NCBI GenBank assembly: GCA_947455695.1
Contig: CANGRN010000003.1
Span: forward strand, 1 to 18,629
Reading direction: 5' to 3'
Length of the DNA stretch: 18,629 bases
Source: Alphaproteobacteria bacterium
GTDB lineage: Bacteria > Pseudomonadota > Alphaproteobacteria > Micropepsales > Micropepsaceae
Under the pieces are notes generated by a model, which did not search any database, was not told the DNA's origin, and saw only the letters and a list, made by a program, of their open reading frames with translations. The position numbers were made by a program, and so were the translations under genes. Position 1 is the first letter of the stretch; every line of letters starts with the position of its first letter. Shown here piece by piece: positions 5,807 to 11,633 of the stretch.

Positions 5807-6916
5807 GTGAGCGGGACCGACCAAAATAAACCAGCGACAGCGCAACTGTCGGTGGTCGTTCCGACCTTCAAGGAGCGGGGCAATGTCGCCGAGCTGGTGC
5901 GCCGGCTGGATGCCGCTTTGGCTGGCATCGCCTGGGAAGCCATCTTCGTGGACGACAATTCCCCCGACGGCACCGCCGCGGCCGTGAAGGAGATTGCCGC
6001 CCAGGACCCCCGTGTGCGTTGCCTGCGCCGGGTGGGGCGCCGCGGACTGGCGGGGGCCTGCATCGAGGGCATCCTGTCCAGTGCCGCCCCCTATGTGGCG
6101 GTGATCGACGCCGACCTGCAGCATGACGAAAAGGTGCTGCCCGCCATGCTGGCCAGGCTCACGGGCGGCCAGGCGGATCTGGTGGCGGCCACCCGGTATG
6201 TCGCGGGCGGATCGGCCGCCAGCTTTTCCGAAGGCCGCGGCGCCATCTCGCGGCTGGCCACCAAAATGACCCACCGGATGGTGGGCACACCTTTGTCCGA
6301 TCCCATGTCGGGCTTTTTCATGATGCGCCGCGACCGCTTCGACGAGATCGCCCCGCGCCTGTCGCCCGCCGGTTTCAAGATCCTGCTGGATATCGCGGCC
6401 ACGGCGGGGCCGAGCCTGCGCATTGCCGAACAGGCCTACAGCTTCGGCGAGCGCCATGCCGGGGAAAGCAAGTTCAATATCCAGATCGGGGTGGAGTTCC
6501 TGGGCCTGCTCCTGGCCAAGATGACGGGCGACTTTCTGGACCCGCGTTTCATCTTCTTCGCCATTGTCGGCAGCATCGGTCTGGTGGTGCATCTGGCCGT
6601 GTTGTTCGGCGGCCTGATGGTGCACGAGAATTTCCGCGCCGCCCAGATCATCGCCACCTTCGCGGCCATGACCAGCAACTTCCTGCTCAACAACGAGCTG
6701 ACCTATCGGGATCGCCGGTTGAAAGGCTGGTCGATGCTGCGCGGCTTCGTGCTGTTCTGCCTGGTCTGCTCGGTGGGCGTGATGGCCAATGTGGATCTGG
6801 CGAGCTGGCTGTATGTCGAGCGCTCCACCTGGTGGCTTGCCGGCGCGGTGGGCGCGGTGATGAGCGTGCTGTGGAACTACGCCATGTCCACGCTATTTGT
6901 TTGGCGAGCCAGGTGA
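5807..6916 (+). CDS. GT2 polyprenyl-phosphate glycosyltransferase fused to a GtrA-like membrane domain
   Basis: A 369-residue protein with two parts. Residues 14-240 are a GT-A fold of the dolichyl/polyprenyl-phosphate mannosyltransferase type: LSVVVPTFKERGNV, VDDNSPDGT (48-56), the metal-binding VIDADLQHDE (D101, D103) and DPMSGFFMMRR. Residues 246-366 form four membrane helices of the GtrA type, with NFLLNNELTYRDRR between helices and LWNYAMSTLFVW at the end. Such proteins load a nucleotide sugar onto undecaprenyl phosphate and help present it at the membrane. The start is GTG at 5807 with an AGGAG site before it. Its stop overlaps the GTG of the next gene (GTGA), so the two are translationally coupled; the likely job is to supply the lipid-linked sugar used by that GT39 enzyme. 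The sugar is unknown. Confidence 0.88.
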   Translation: MSGTDQNKPATAQLSVVVPTFKERGNVAELVRRLDAALAGIAWEAIFVDDNSPDGTAAAVKEIAAQDPRVRCLRRVGRRGLAGACIEGILSSAAPYVAVIDADLQHDEKVLPAMLARLTGGQADLVAATRYVAGGSAASFSEGRGAISRLATKMTHRMVGTPLSDPMSGFFMMRRDRFDEIAPRLSPAGFKILLDIAATAGPSLRIAEQAYSFGERHAGESKFNIQIGVEFLGLLLAKMTGDFLDPRFIFFAIVGSIGLVVHLAVLFGGLMVHENFRAAQIIATFAAMTSNFLLNNELTYRDRRLKGWSMLRGFVLFCLVCSVGVMANVDLASWLYVERSTWWLAGAVGAVMSVLWNYAMSTLFVWRAR

Positions 6917-8334
6917 TCCCGGCCCGAATTTCTCTGGCGATCATTTGCGTGCTGCTCCTGCTGCGCGGCGTGATGGCGGCAGTTCTGCCGCTATCGGCGG
7001 ACGAAGCCTATTACTGGCTGTGGTCGCAGCATCCGGCCTGGGGTTATTACGATCATCCACCCATGATCGCCTGGCTGATCCGCGCCGGGACGCTGCTACT
7101 GGGCGACACGCCCCTGGGTGTGCGCGCCGCCGGCGTGGTGCTGTCGCTGCCGGCGACCTGGTTTGTCTGGCGCGCGGCGGCGCTGATCCTGAAGGACCAG
7201 GATCGCGCGGCATTGGCGGCGCTTTTCTTCAATCTCACCATCATGGTGTCGGCGGAGCTGCTGGCCGCGACCCCCGACATGCCCTCCACCGTCACCGCCT
7301 GCGCGTTCGTCTGGTGCCTGGCGCAGGTGCAGGCCACGGGCAATGGCAGGTGGTGGCTGGGTGTTGGGGCCGCTGCGGGCCTGGGCCTTCTGTCCAAATT
7401 CTCCGCCCTGTTTCTGGGCGCGGGCGCCTTCGGCTGGCTGATGCTGGACCGCGATGCCCGCAAATGGTTCGCCTCACCCTGGCTCTATCTGGGCGCGATT
7501 TCGGCGCTGGCGATCACGGCGCCGTTTTTGCTGTGGCAGTCGCAACATCACTGGGAGACTTTCGCGTTCCAGTTCGGCCGCGTGGGCGCCGGCCATTTCA
7601 CCTTGCGCTATCTGGGCGAGTTTTTGGCGGCGCAGTTCGGCATGGCCTCGCCGCTGATCTTTGTCCTGATGGCGGTCGGCCTGTGGCGCGCCACCAATCG
7701 CAGCAGCAACCAGTTGATGCTGGCGCTGCTCTCGTGGGTCGCGCTGGGCTATTTCCTACAGCATTCGCTGCATGACCGGGTGCAGGGCAACTGGCCCTGT
7801 TTCATCTATCCGGCGCTGGCAATCCTGGCCGCCGGTGCCGCCGGCGGCACCGGCGCGCTGCGCAAGGTTTCCATGATCGCCGCGCCCGTCGCCGCATTGA
7901 TGCTGGCGGCGCTTTATCTTCATGCGGCGTTTCCGCAGGTGCTTCACCTACGCAAGGATCCGGTGGCGCGCATTCTGGGCCGCGACTTCGCGCCGATCGC
8001 CTCGGTTGCGGCCGCGCTGACACAATCGCGCTTTGCGGACGCCATCCTCACCACCGATTATGAAACCACCGCCTGGCTGCGCTTCACCCAGCCCGGTGTG
8101 AAGGTGATCCAGGTCAATGAGCCACAGCGCTATGCGGATGCGCCGGTGCCGCCGCCTGCGCTGCTCAAGGGTCATCTTCTGTATCTGGCGGAACTTCGCC
8201 GCGACCAGCACACCAAAGTGCAGCAGTCTTTCGGCTATCTGGGTTTTCCCACCCAGGCCCAGACCCCGTCGGGCCTCTACATGATCTACCCGGTCGGCAA
8301 CCCCAAAAGTTCCCCGATCGGGAAGATGCCCTAA
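6913..8334 (+). CDS. GT39 (PMT/ArnT-like) integral membrane glycosyltransferase
   Basis: A 473-residue polytopic membrane enzyme, expected to use a polyprenyl-phosphate sugar as donor and to modify a lipid or envelope acceptor on the periplasmic side. The first loop carries the family's catalytic signature, LSADEAYYWLWSQHPAWGYYDHPP (acidic D30-E31; the DHPP motif at 47-50), followed by many hydrophobic helices and a C-terminal periplasmic domain from about residue 350. I chose GTG at 6913, which overlaps the upstream TGA by 4 bases; the in-frame codons before it belong to the GT2 gene. Coupling to the GT2-GtrA gene implies a donor-acceptor pair. A strong intrinsic terminator follows 12 bases after the stop. 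The acceptor (lipid A, hopanoid, glycan) cannot be read from sequence. Confidence 0.85.
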   Translation: MIPARISLAIICVLLLLRGVMAAVLPLSADEAYYWLWSQHPAWGYYDHPPMIAWLIRAGTLLLGDTPLGVRAAGVVLSLPATWFVWRAAALILKDQDRAALAALFFNLTIMVSAELLAATPDMPSTVTACAFVWCLAQVQATGNGRWWLGVGAAAGLGLLSKFSALFLGAGAFGWLMLDRDARKWFASPWLYLGAISALAITAPFLLWQSQHHWETFAFQFGRVGAGHFTLRYLGEFLAAQFGMASPLIFVLMAVGLWRATNRSSNQLMLALLSWVALGYFLQHSLHDRVQGNWPCFIYPALAILAAGAAGGTGALRKVSMIAAPVAALMLAALYLHAAFPQVLHLRKDPVARILGRDFAPIASVAAALTQSRFADAILTTDYETTAWLRFTQPGVKVIQVNEPQRYADAPVPPPALLKGHLLYLAELRRDQHTKVQQSFGYLGFPTQAQTPSGLYMIYPVGNPKSSPIGKMP

Positions 8335-8346
8335 GCGCCCAAAAGC

Positions 8347-8373
8347 AAAAAACCCCGCTTTCGCGGGGTTTTT
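8347..8373 (+). terminator. Intrinsic terminator of the GT2-GT39 operon
   Basis: CCCCGC (8353-8358), loop TTTC, GCGGGG (8363-8368), flanked by an A-run on the left (8347-8352) and TTTTT on the right (8369-8373). It begins 12 bases after the GT39 stop. The symmetric A/T flanks would let it also work on the minus strand. Confidence 0.9.
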
Positions 8374-8376
8374 AGA

Positions 8377-8438
8377 GAGCGGACACCCGAAGCGGGCTGT
8401 CGAAGGGGCTGGGGGCGTTCCGGATCGGACGTCCGCTC
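8377..8438. repeat. Separated 8-bp inverted repeat between convergent genes
   Basis: GAGCGGAC (8377-8384) and GTCCGCTC (8431-8438) are exact inverse complements 46 bases apart. They lie in the 115-base gap between the terminator and the end of the minus-strand small gene at 8490. No T-tract follows and no gene is seen here; function unknown. Confidence 0.25.
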
Positions 8439-8489
8439 GTTTCAGATAATGGGTTGGCGAAAAAAGCGTTCCGCACCACCCGAAAAAAT

Positions 8490-8645
8490 TTACAGCTTGT
8501 CCATCGCGGCCACCTGGGCGCCCGGACGCTGGGCCGCGACTTCGGCGGCGTGCCGGTCTGAAGACCCGAACAGCATGACGACCAGAAGCACCCCGGCGAT
8601 CAGGGTTTCCAGCGGATGCTCGATCAGGAAGGCGGGAATACGCAT
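8490..8645 (-). CDS. 51-residue single-span membrane protein, function unknown
   Basis: An ORF starting at ATG 8645 with a good ribosome site (AAGGGAG) before it, lying 33 bases downstream of the DUF1328 gene. Residues 1-11 are MRIPAFLIEHP, a single hydrophobic helix LETLIAGVLLVVMLFG spans about residues 12-27, and a polar tail rich in Ala, Gln and Arg ends in AAMDKL. The predicted topology is one transmembrane helix with a 24-residue tail. It resembles no family I can name. Its position suggests co-transcription with the DUF1328 gene from the EcfG promoter at 8885-8909, making it a candidate stress-induced small membrane protein. Confidence 0.65.
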   Translation of the reverse strand: MRIPAFLIEHPLETLIAGVLLVVMLFGSSDRHAAEVAAQRPGAQVAAMDKL

Positions 8646-8678
8646 GCGCAATCTCCCTTCGAAAGTCAGAATGACAAA

Positions 8679-8852
8679 TCAGATGGGGGGCCTGCCCCTG
8701 AGTGCGCCGGAAAAGGCGCTGACGATCAGCAGGATCAGGAACACCACCAGCAGCAGCTTGGCGATGGTTGCCGCCAGTCCTGCCAAACCGAAAAAGCCCA
8801 TATACCCGGCGACCAGTGCGAGGATCAGAAAAGTAAGCGCCCAACCCAGCAT
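8679..8852 (-). CDS. DUF1328 (YtjA-type) small membrane protein
   Basis: A 57-residue protein, [20 protein letters not shown] then [25 protein letters not shown], ending GALRGRPPI. The two hydrophobic spans, the central GF-GLAG-AA-IAK turn and the MLGWAL start are diagnostic of DUF1328, a family of unknown function found in many proteobacteria and often stress-induced. I chose ATG 8852 because the conserved N-terminus begins there and a GGGAGC ribosome site precedes it; the 21-residue upstream extension overlaps the promoter. A perfect GGAAC-N16-CGTT motif ends 32 bases before the ATG, so expression should depend on EcfG. Confidence 0.9.
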   Translation of the reverse strand: MLGWALTFLILALVAGYMGFFGLAGLAATIAKLLLVVFLILLIVSAFSGALRGRPPI

Positions 8853-8884
8853 GCCGTTTGCTCCCAACGAGTGTAGGTCACAAA

Positions 8885-8909
8885 AACGTTGCTGCCGGTC
8901 GCAAGTTCC
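8885..8909 (-). promoter_or_regulatory. EcfG (general stress response) promoter for the DUF1328 gene
   Basis: On the minus strand GGAAC (8909 to 8905), a 16-base spacer, then CGTT (8888 to 8885): an exact match to the alphaproteobacterial EcfG consensus. Transcription would begin near 8878, leaving a leader of about 25 bases. Confidence 0.75.
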
Positions 8910-8942
8910 ATCCATCCACAGGGTGGATGCGATGAGGGGCTC

Positions 8943-9296
8943 CTATTTGGGGGATTTGTTGCGGTTGAGAAACAGGTTGGCGACGCCAATCAGCCCGGCG
9001 CCGACAATGGCAACCCATGGCGTTTCTTTCGCAACCGCGGCGAGCAGCACGCGGGTCAGATCATTGGTGGGGGCTTGCTGCTGTGCCGGGCGGCGGCGGC
9101 GGAACAGATGCGTGATCAAGGCCCAGAGCAACGGCGGGACCAGGAAGACGACGCCGGCAAGCGCATAGCCGCCCACCGTGCCCAGCGCGGCGACCAGGGC
9201 CGCGGCCAGCGCCATGCCAAGAAAGCCGATGCCGAAAAACGCCATGGCAATGGCGGCAGCGGCGAAAATCACCTTGGCGGTCAGTCGCGCGAACAT
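8943..9296 (-). CDS. Small membrane protein, weakly holin-superfamily-like
   Basis: A 117-residue protein with three hydrophobic stretches: VIFAAAAIAMAFFGIGFLGMALAAALVAALG (about residues 9-40, probably the first span running towards the second), YALAGVVFLVPPLLWALITHLF (44-65) and VAIVGAGLIGVANLF (95-109). An RRRR block and a polar linker separate the second and third. The layout resembles short proteobacterial 'phage holin family' membrane proteins that often neighbour DUF883 genes; the resemblance is by layout only and I see no phage context. The ATG at 9296 has an AAGGGG site. It lies 103 bases downstream of the DUF883 gene on the same strand. A role in the envelope under stress is inference. 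Confidence 0.7.
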   Translation of the reverse strand: MFARLTAKVIFAAAAIAMAFFGIGFLGMALAAALVAALGTVGGYALAGVVFLVPPLLWALITHLFRRRRPAQQQAPTNDLTRVLLAAVAKETPWVAIVGAGLIGVANLFLNRNKSPK

Positions 9297-9391
9297 GTCA
9301 GGTCCCCTTTGCCGCCCGACTATATGCCAGCGGGCGATAACAGGGAAATTACCTGCGCCCCGGGCGCGTCGCGCCGCAATGAAATCTTAAG

Positions 9392-9409
9392 GCGGCGCTT
9401 CAGCGCCGC
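9392..9409 (-). terminator. 8-bp hairpin spanning the DUF883 stop codon
   Basis: GCGGCGCT (9392-9399) and AGCGCCGC (9402-9409) pair exactly around two bases that belong to the stop codon (9400-9402). A further GGCGCG/CGCGCC hairpin lies just downstream near 9363-9375. There is no strong T-tract, so partial termination or mRNA processing before the holin-like gene is the most that can be claimed. Confidence 0.3.
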
Positions 9410-9762
9410 AGAAAGATCGCGCCCAGAAAGGCGCCGATGCCGCCGGCAATCAGCAGCGACTGGATGGGCTGGGCGCGGACGCGGTCGCGCAGTTCTTCGG
9501 CATTCTCGTCCGCCCAGTCTTCGGCCTCTTCCTTGTATTCCAGCGCGGTCGCCTTGGCCTGGACCGCGGCTTCCTCGGCCAGGGCCACGGCGCGGTCGGC
9601 GATCTCCTCGGCCGAACGCATGGCAAGTGCCGCACGCTCGGACGCGATTTCGCTGACATCGCCATACAGGCCCTTCATGTCGCCTTGCAGCGCCTGGATG
9701 TCGGCTTTCAGCGCGGCGATCCGTGCTTCGATGTTGCCGTTCTGCTTTTTCTTGGCGGCCAT
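9400..9762 (-). CDS. DUF883 (ElaB/YqjD-type) membrane-anchored coiled-coil protein
   Basis: A 120-residue protein: a short basic start MAAKKKQNGN, a long Ala/Glu-rich amphipathic helix (about residues 12-95) with heptad-like spacing typical of a coiled coil, and a C-terminal membrane anchor SLLIAGGIGAFLGAIFLRR. That architecture and the final G-G-GA-LG-----R pattern match the DUF883/ElaB family, whose E. coli members YqjD and ElaB bind ribosomes at the inner membrane in stationary phase. ATG 9762 is preferred to a TTG at 9777 because a GGAGA ribosome site is correctly placed for it. It starts 30 bases after the phyR stop, so it is probably co-transcribed with phyR and part of the general stress response. 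Confidence 0.85.
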   Translation of the reverse strand: MAAKKKQNGNIEARIAALKADIQALQGDMKGLYGDVSEIASERAALAMRSAEEIADRAVALAEEAAVQAKATALEYKEEAEDWADENAEELRDRVRAQPIQSLLIAGGIGAFLGAIFLRR

Positions 9763-9792
9763 GACTGAGATCTCCAATGACTAAGACGAAAG

Positions 9793-10581
9793 TTATGCGG
9801 CTTCGCGCGCAACCGGATGGAAGAACAGCGCCTGTCCCACCGTGGCCTGCACCGTTTCCGGAAGGAAGGGCTTGGCAATCAGGTAGGTCGGCTCCGGCCG
9901 TTCGCCGGTCAGAAGTTTTTCCGGATAGGCGGTGATGAAGATAACCGGGATGTCGAACGAAGCCAGGATCTCGCTGACCGCGTCAATGCCGCTGCCGCCT
10001 TCGCCCAGGTTGATGTCCGCCAGCACCAGGCCGGGACGCTCCGACTTGGCCTTGGCCACCGCATCGTCCTTGGTCGCGGCCACGGCCACGACCTTGTGGC
10101 CCAGCTCGGTGACCAGGTTTTCCAGGTCGAGCGCAATAATCGGCTCGTCCTCGATGATCAGGACGCGGCTGGCCAGCTGGCTGTCGATGGTCTTCTGGGC
10201 GCCCAGGATGGCCGCTTCCACCTCTTCGGGGGTTTCGTCCACGATAAAGGCGGCTTCCTCCAGGCTGAAGGCTTCCACGGCGGTCAAAAGCAGGGCGGCC
10301 CGCTTGGTGGCCGACAGGGACTTGAGGCGTCCCTCGGGGCTCAGGCTGGCGGCGGGGGCCTCATTGTCGAAATGCTCGGCGCCGGACTGCCAGATGGCGT
10401 GGAATATCCGGTACAGGCCAACCCGCGGCGGGACCCCTTCGATAAGGCTTTGATCGCCCGCCAAAATGGCGGTCAGGGCGGCCCGGACATGGGCGTCCCC
10501 GCTGGACTGGGACCCGGTCAGGGCGCGCGCGTAACGGCGCAAATAGGGAAGATGGGGCGCAAGGGTTTGCGACATGCTCAT
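9793..10581 (-). CDS. phyR: PhyR, anti-anti-sigma response regulator of the general stress response
   Basis: A 262-residue protein with the PhyR architecture: an N-terminal sigma-factor-like region (sigma2-like about 7-62, sigma4-like about 82-135) without DNA-binding function, followed by a receiver domain (139-255). Receiver residues are intact: E144-D145, phospho-acceptor D189 in LVLADINLGEG, T217 in FITAYP and K237 in AKPF. When phosphorylated it exposes the sigma-like region, binds NepR and frees EcfG. The first ATG (10581) has AAGGAG at good spacing; a second ATG two codons later is possible. It is divergent from nepR-ecfG, the standard layout, and its promoter region contains a GGAAC-N16-AGTT motif, consistent with feedback control. 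Confidence 0.97.
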   Translation of the reverse strand: MSMSQTLAPHLPYLRRYARALTGSQSSGDAHVRAALTAILAGDQSLIEGVPPRVGLYRIFHAIWQSGAEHFDNEAPAASLSPEGRLKSLSATKRAALLLTAVEAFSLEEAAFIVDETPEEVEAAILGAQKTIDSQLASRVLIIEDEPIIALDLENLVTELGHKVVAVAATKDDAVAKAKSERPGLVLADINLGEGGSGIDAVSEILASFDIPVIFITAYPEKLLTGERPEPTYLIAKPFLPETVQATVGQALFFHPVAREAA

Positions 10582-10621
10582 GCAAAAGGCTCCTTCGGCA
10601 GAAAGAAAAGCTCAGGGGAGG

Positions 10622-10646
10622 AACTTACGCCAGCCAAAAAAGTTCC
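10622..10646 (-). promoter_or_regulatory. EcfG-type promoter for phyR, dyad-symmetric
   Basis: On the minus strand GGAAC (10646 to 10642), a 16-base spacer, then AGTT (10625 to 10622). The element reads the same on the plus strand (GGAAC 10620-10624, N16, AGTT 10641-10644), because GGAACT and AGTTCC face each other across 15 bases. One -10 base differs from the cGTT consensus. Confidence 0.5.
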
Positions 10647-10656
10647 CTAGCCTGTC

Positions 10657-10681
10657 GGAACCATCGTGAAATCTGTTCGTT
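10657..10681 (+). promoter_or_regulatory. EcfG promoter for nepR-ecfG
   Basis: GGAAC (10657-10661), a 16-base spacer, then CGTT (10678-10681): an exact match to the EcfG consensus in the expected place for autoregulation of nepR-ecfG. Transcription would start near 10688. Confidence 0.75.
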
Positions 10682-10696
10682 TGGAACCTTGGGAAG

Positions 10697-10721
10697 GGAA
10701 CTGGAATGGGGCCGACACGTC
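10697..10721 (+). promoter_or_regulatory. Possible second EcfG-like promoter before nepR
   Basis: GGAAC (10697-10701), a 16-base spacer, then CGTC (10718-10721). The -10 differs at the last base. It is placed 40 bases downstream of the better match, closer to the nepR start. Confidence 0.25.
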
Positions 10722-10784
10722 GAAATCTGGCGCTTTTCCCGGTTTTTCGGGCCAGCGCCGAACCAGGAAATGGTTTGGGCAAAC

Positions 10785-10991
10785 ATGACGCAGCAATGGG
10801 ATATGGACGTGGCTAACGAAGAGAAGCCCTCCGAAAAGGCCCGGGCGATCCGGGCGCGCCAGCGAGCAATCGGCCGCGAACTGCGCCGAATGTACGATGA
10901 CGTGGCACAGGAACAGGTGCCGGACGATTTCATGGATTTGCTCCGTCAGATCGACGAAGCTGAGGACAAGGGGGGGAAGAAGGTATCGTGA
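10785..10991 (+). CDS. nepR: NepR, anti-sigma factor of EcfG
   Basis: A 68-residue acidic/basic helical protein that holds EcfG inactive until PhyR-P captures it. The NepR core is plain: helix 1 around AIRARQRAIGRELRRMYDDV (21-40) and helix 2 VPDDFMDLLRQID (45-57), the latter the most conserved part of the family. The start is uncertain: ATG 10785 gives a normal NepR length, ATG 10803 (preceded by no better ribosome site) would shorten it by six residues, and in-frame starts further upstream would run into the promoter. The stop TGA (10989-10991) overlaps the ecfG ATG by one base, so sigma and anti-sigma are translationally coupled. An EcfG promoter lies upstream. Confidence 0.93.
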   Translation: MTQQWDMDVANEEKPSEKARAIRARQRAIGRELRRMYDDVAQEQVPDDFMDLLRQIDEAEDKGGKKVS

Positions 10992-11629
10992 TGCCCAGCT
11001 CCGCCCCGTCTGCCTTTTCCCAGAAGCCGGAAAACCCGGACTTCAAATCCGAACTGCTTGGCCTGGTGCCGTTTCTGCGCGCCTTTGCCCGCTCGCTCAC
11101 CGGCAACCAGGAAGCCGCCGACGACCTGGCGCAGGAAACCCTGGTCAAGGCCTGGCAAAGCCGCTCCAGCTTCATTCCGGGCACCAACCTCAAGGCCTGG
11201 CTGTTCACCATCCTGCGCAACCAGTTCTATTCCGACCGCCGCCGCGCTTGGCGTCAGGCGCCGTGGGACCAGGAAGCGGCCGAACGCATTCCCGGTGGCG
11301 GTGAGGATCAGGTTCACAGCGCCGAATTGTCCGACACGGTGCGCGCCCTCAAGCATCTGTCCGACGAACAGCGCGAAGCCCTGATTCTGGTGGGCGCCGG
11401 CGGTTTTTCCTACGAAGACGCCGCGGCCATCTGCAAATGCGCCGTGGGCACGGTGAAAAGCCGGGTTGCCCGCGCGCGCAAGACCTTGATAGAGATTCTT
11501 GACGGCAGCGACACGCTGGACGATGTGACCCGTCCTGCCGGGGGAGATGCCGCTCGTGAAATCATGGCGCAGCTTGATCAGCTCAGCCCTGGTCGTTCCG
11601 ACCTCGCCGGAAAAAAGCGCCCCAAATAA
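10991..11629 (+). CDS. ecfG: EcfG, general stress response ECF sigma factor (ECF15 group)
   Basis: A 212-residue ECF sigma factor that directs RNA polymerase to GGAAC-N16-cGTT promoters. Region 2 spans about residues 22-88 (LLGLVPFLRAFARSLTGN, AADDLAQETLVKAWQ, LKAWLFTILRNQFYSDRRR) and region 4 about 112-165 (LSDEQREALILVGAGGFSYEDAA, CAVGTVKSRVARAR as the recognition helix). A 45-residue C-terminal tail follows, ending GKKRPK. ATG 10991 overlaps the nepR stop; a GTG at 10988 is also in frame. An extended purine run (AAGGGGGGAAGAAGG) inside the end of nepR is the ribosome site. The sensor kinase gene begins 4 bases after its stop. Confidence 0.97.
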   Translation: MPSSAPSAFSQKPENPDFKSELLGLVPFLRAFARSLTGNQEAADDLAQETLVKAWQSRSSFIPGTNLKAWLFTILRNQFYSDRRRAWRQAPWDQEAAERIPGGGEDQVHSAELSDTVRALKHLSDEQREALILVGAGGFSYEDAAAICKCAVGTVKSRVARARKTLIEILDGSDTLDDVTRPAGGDAAREIMAQLDQLSPGRSDLAGKKRPK

Positions 11630-11633
11630 CGCC

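Noticed and set aside
5741..6625. Minus-strand ORF of 294 codons opposite the GT2-GtrA gene
   Set aside because: His/Gln/Gly-rich shadow without any motif; the plus-strand gene has clear GT2 and GtrA motifs.
8468..8472. GTTCC (minus-strand GGAAC) downstream of the 51-residue gene
   Set aside because: The -10 would be CATT and it would point into the GT39 terminator with no gene to drive.
7948..8844. Minus-strand ORF of 298 codons
   Set aside because: Crosses the GT39 3' end, its terminator, and the frames of two better-supported small genes with ribosome sites; no recognisable domain.
8943..9296. Prophage remnant suggested by the holin-like protein
   Set aside because: No other phage genes, attachment repeats or composition change; similar membrane proteins are common chromosomal stress genes.
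10683..10687. A further GGAAC downstream of the nepR promoter
   Set aside because: No GTT-type -10 at 16 or 17 bases; it overlaps the predicted start region of the better promoter.
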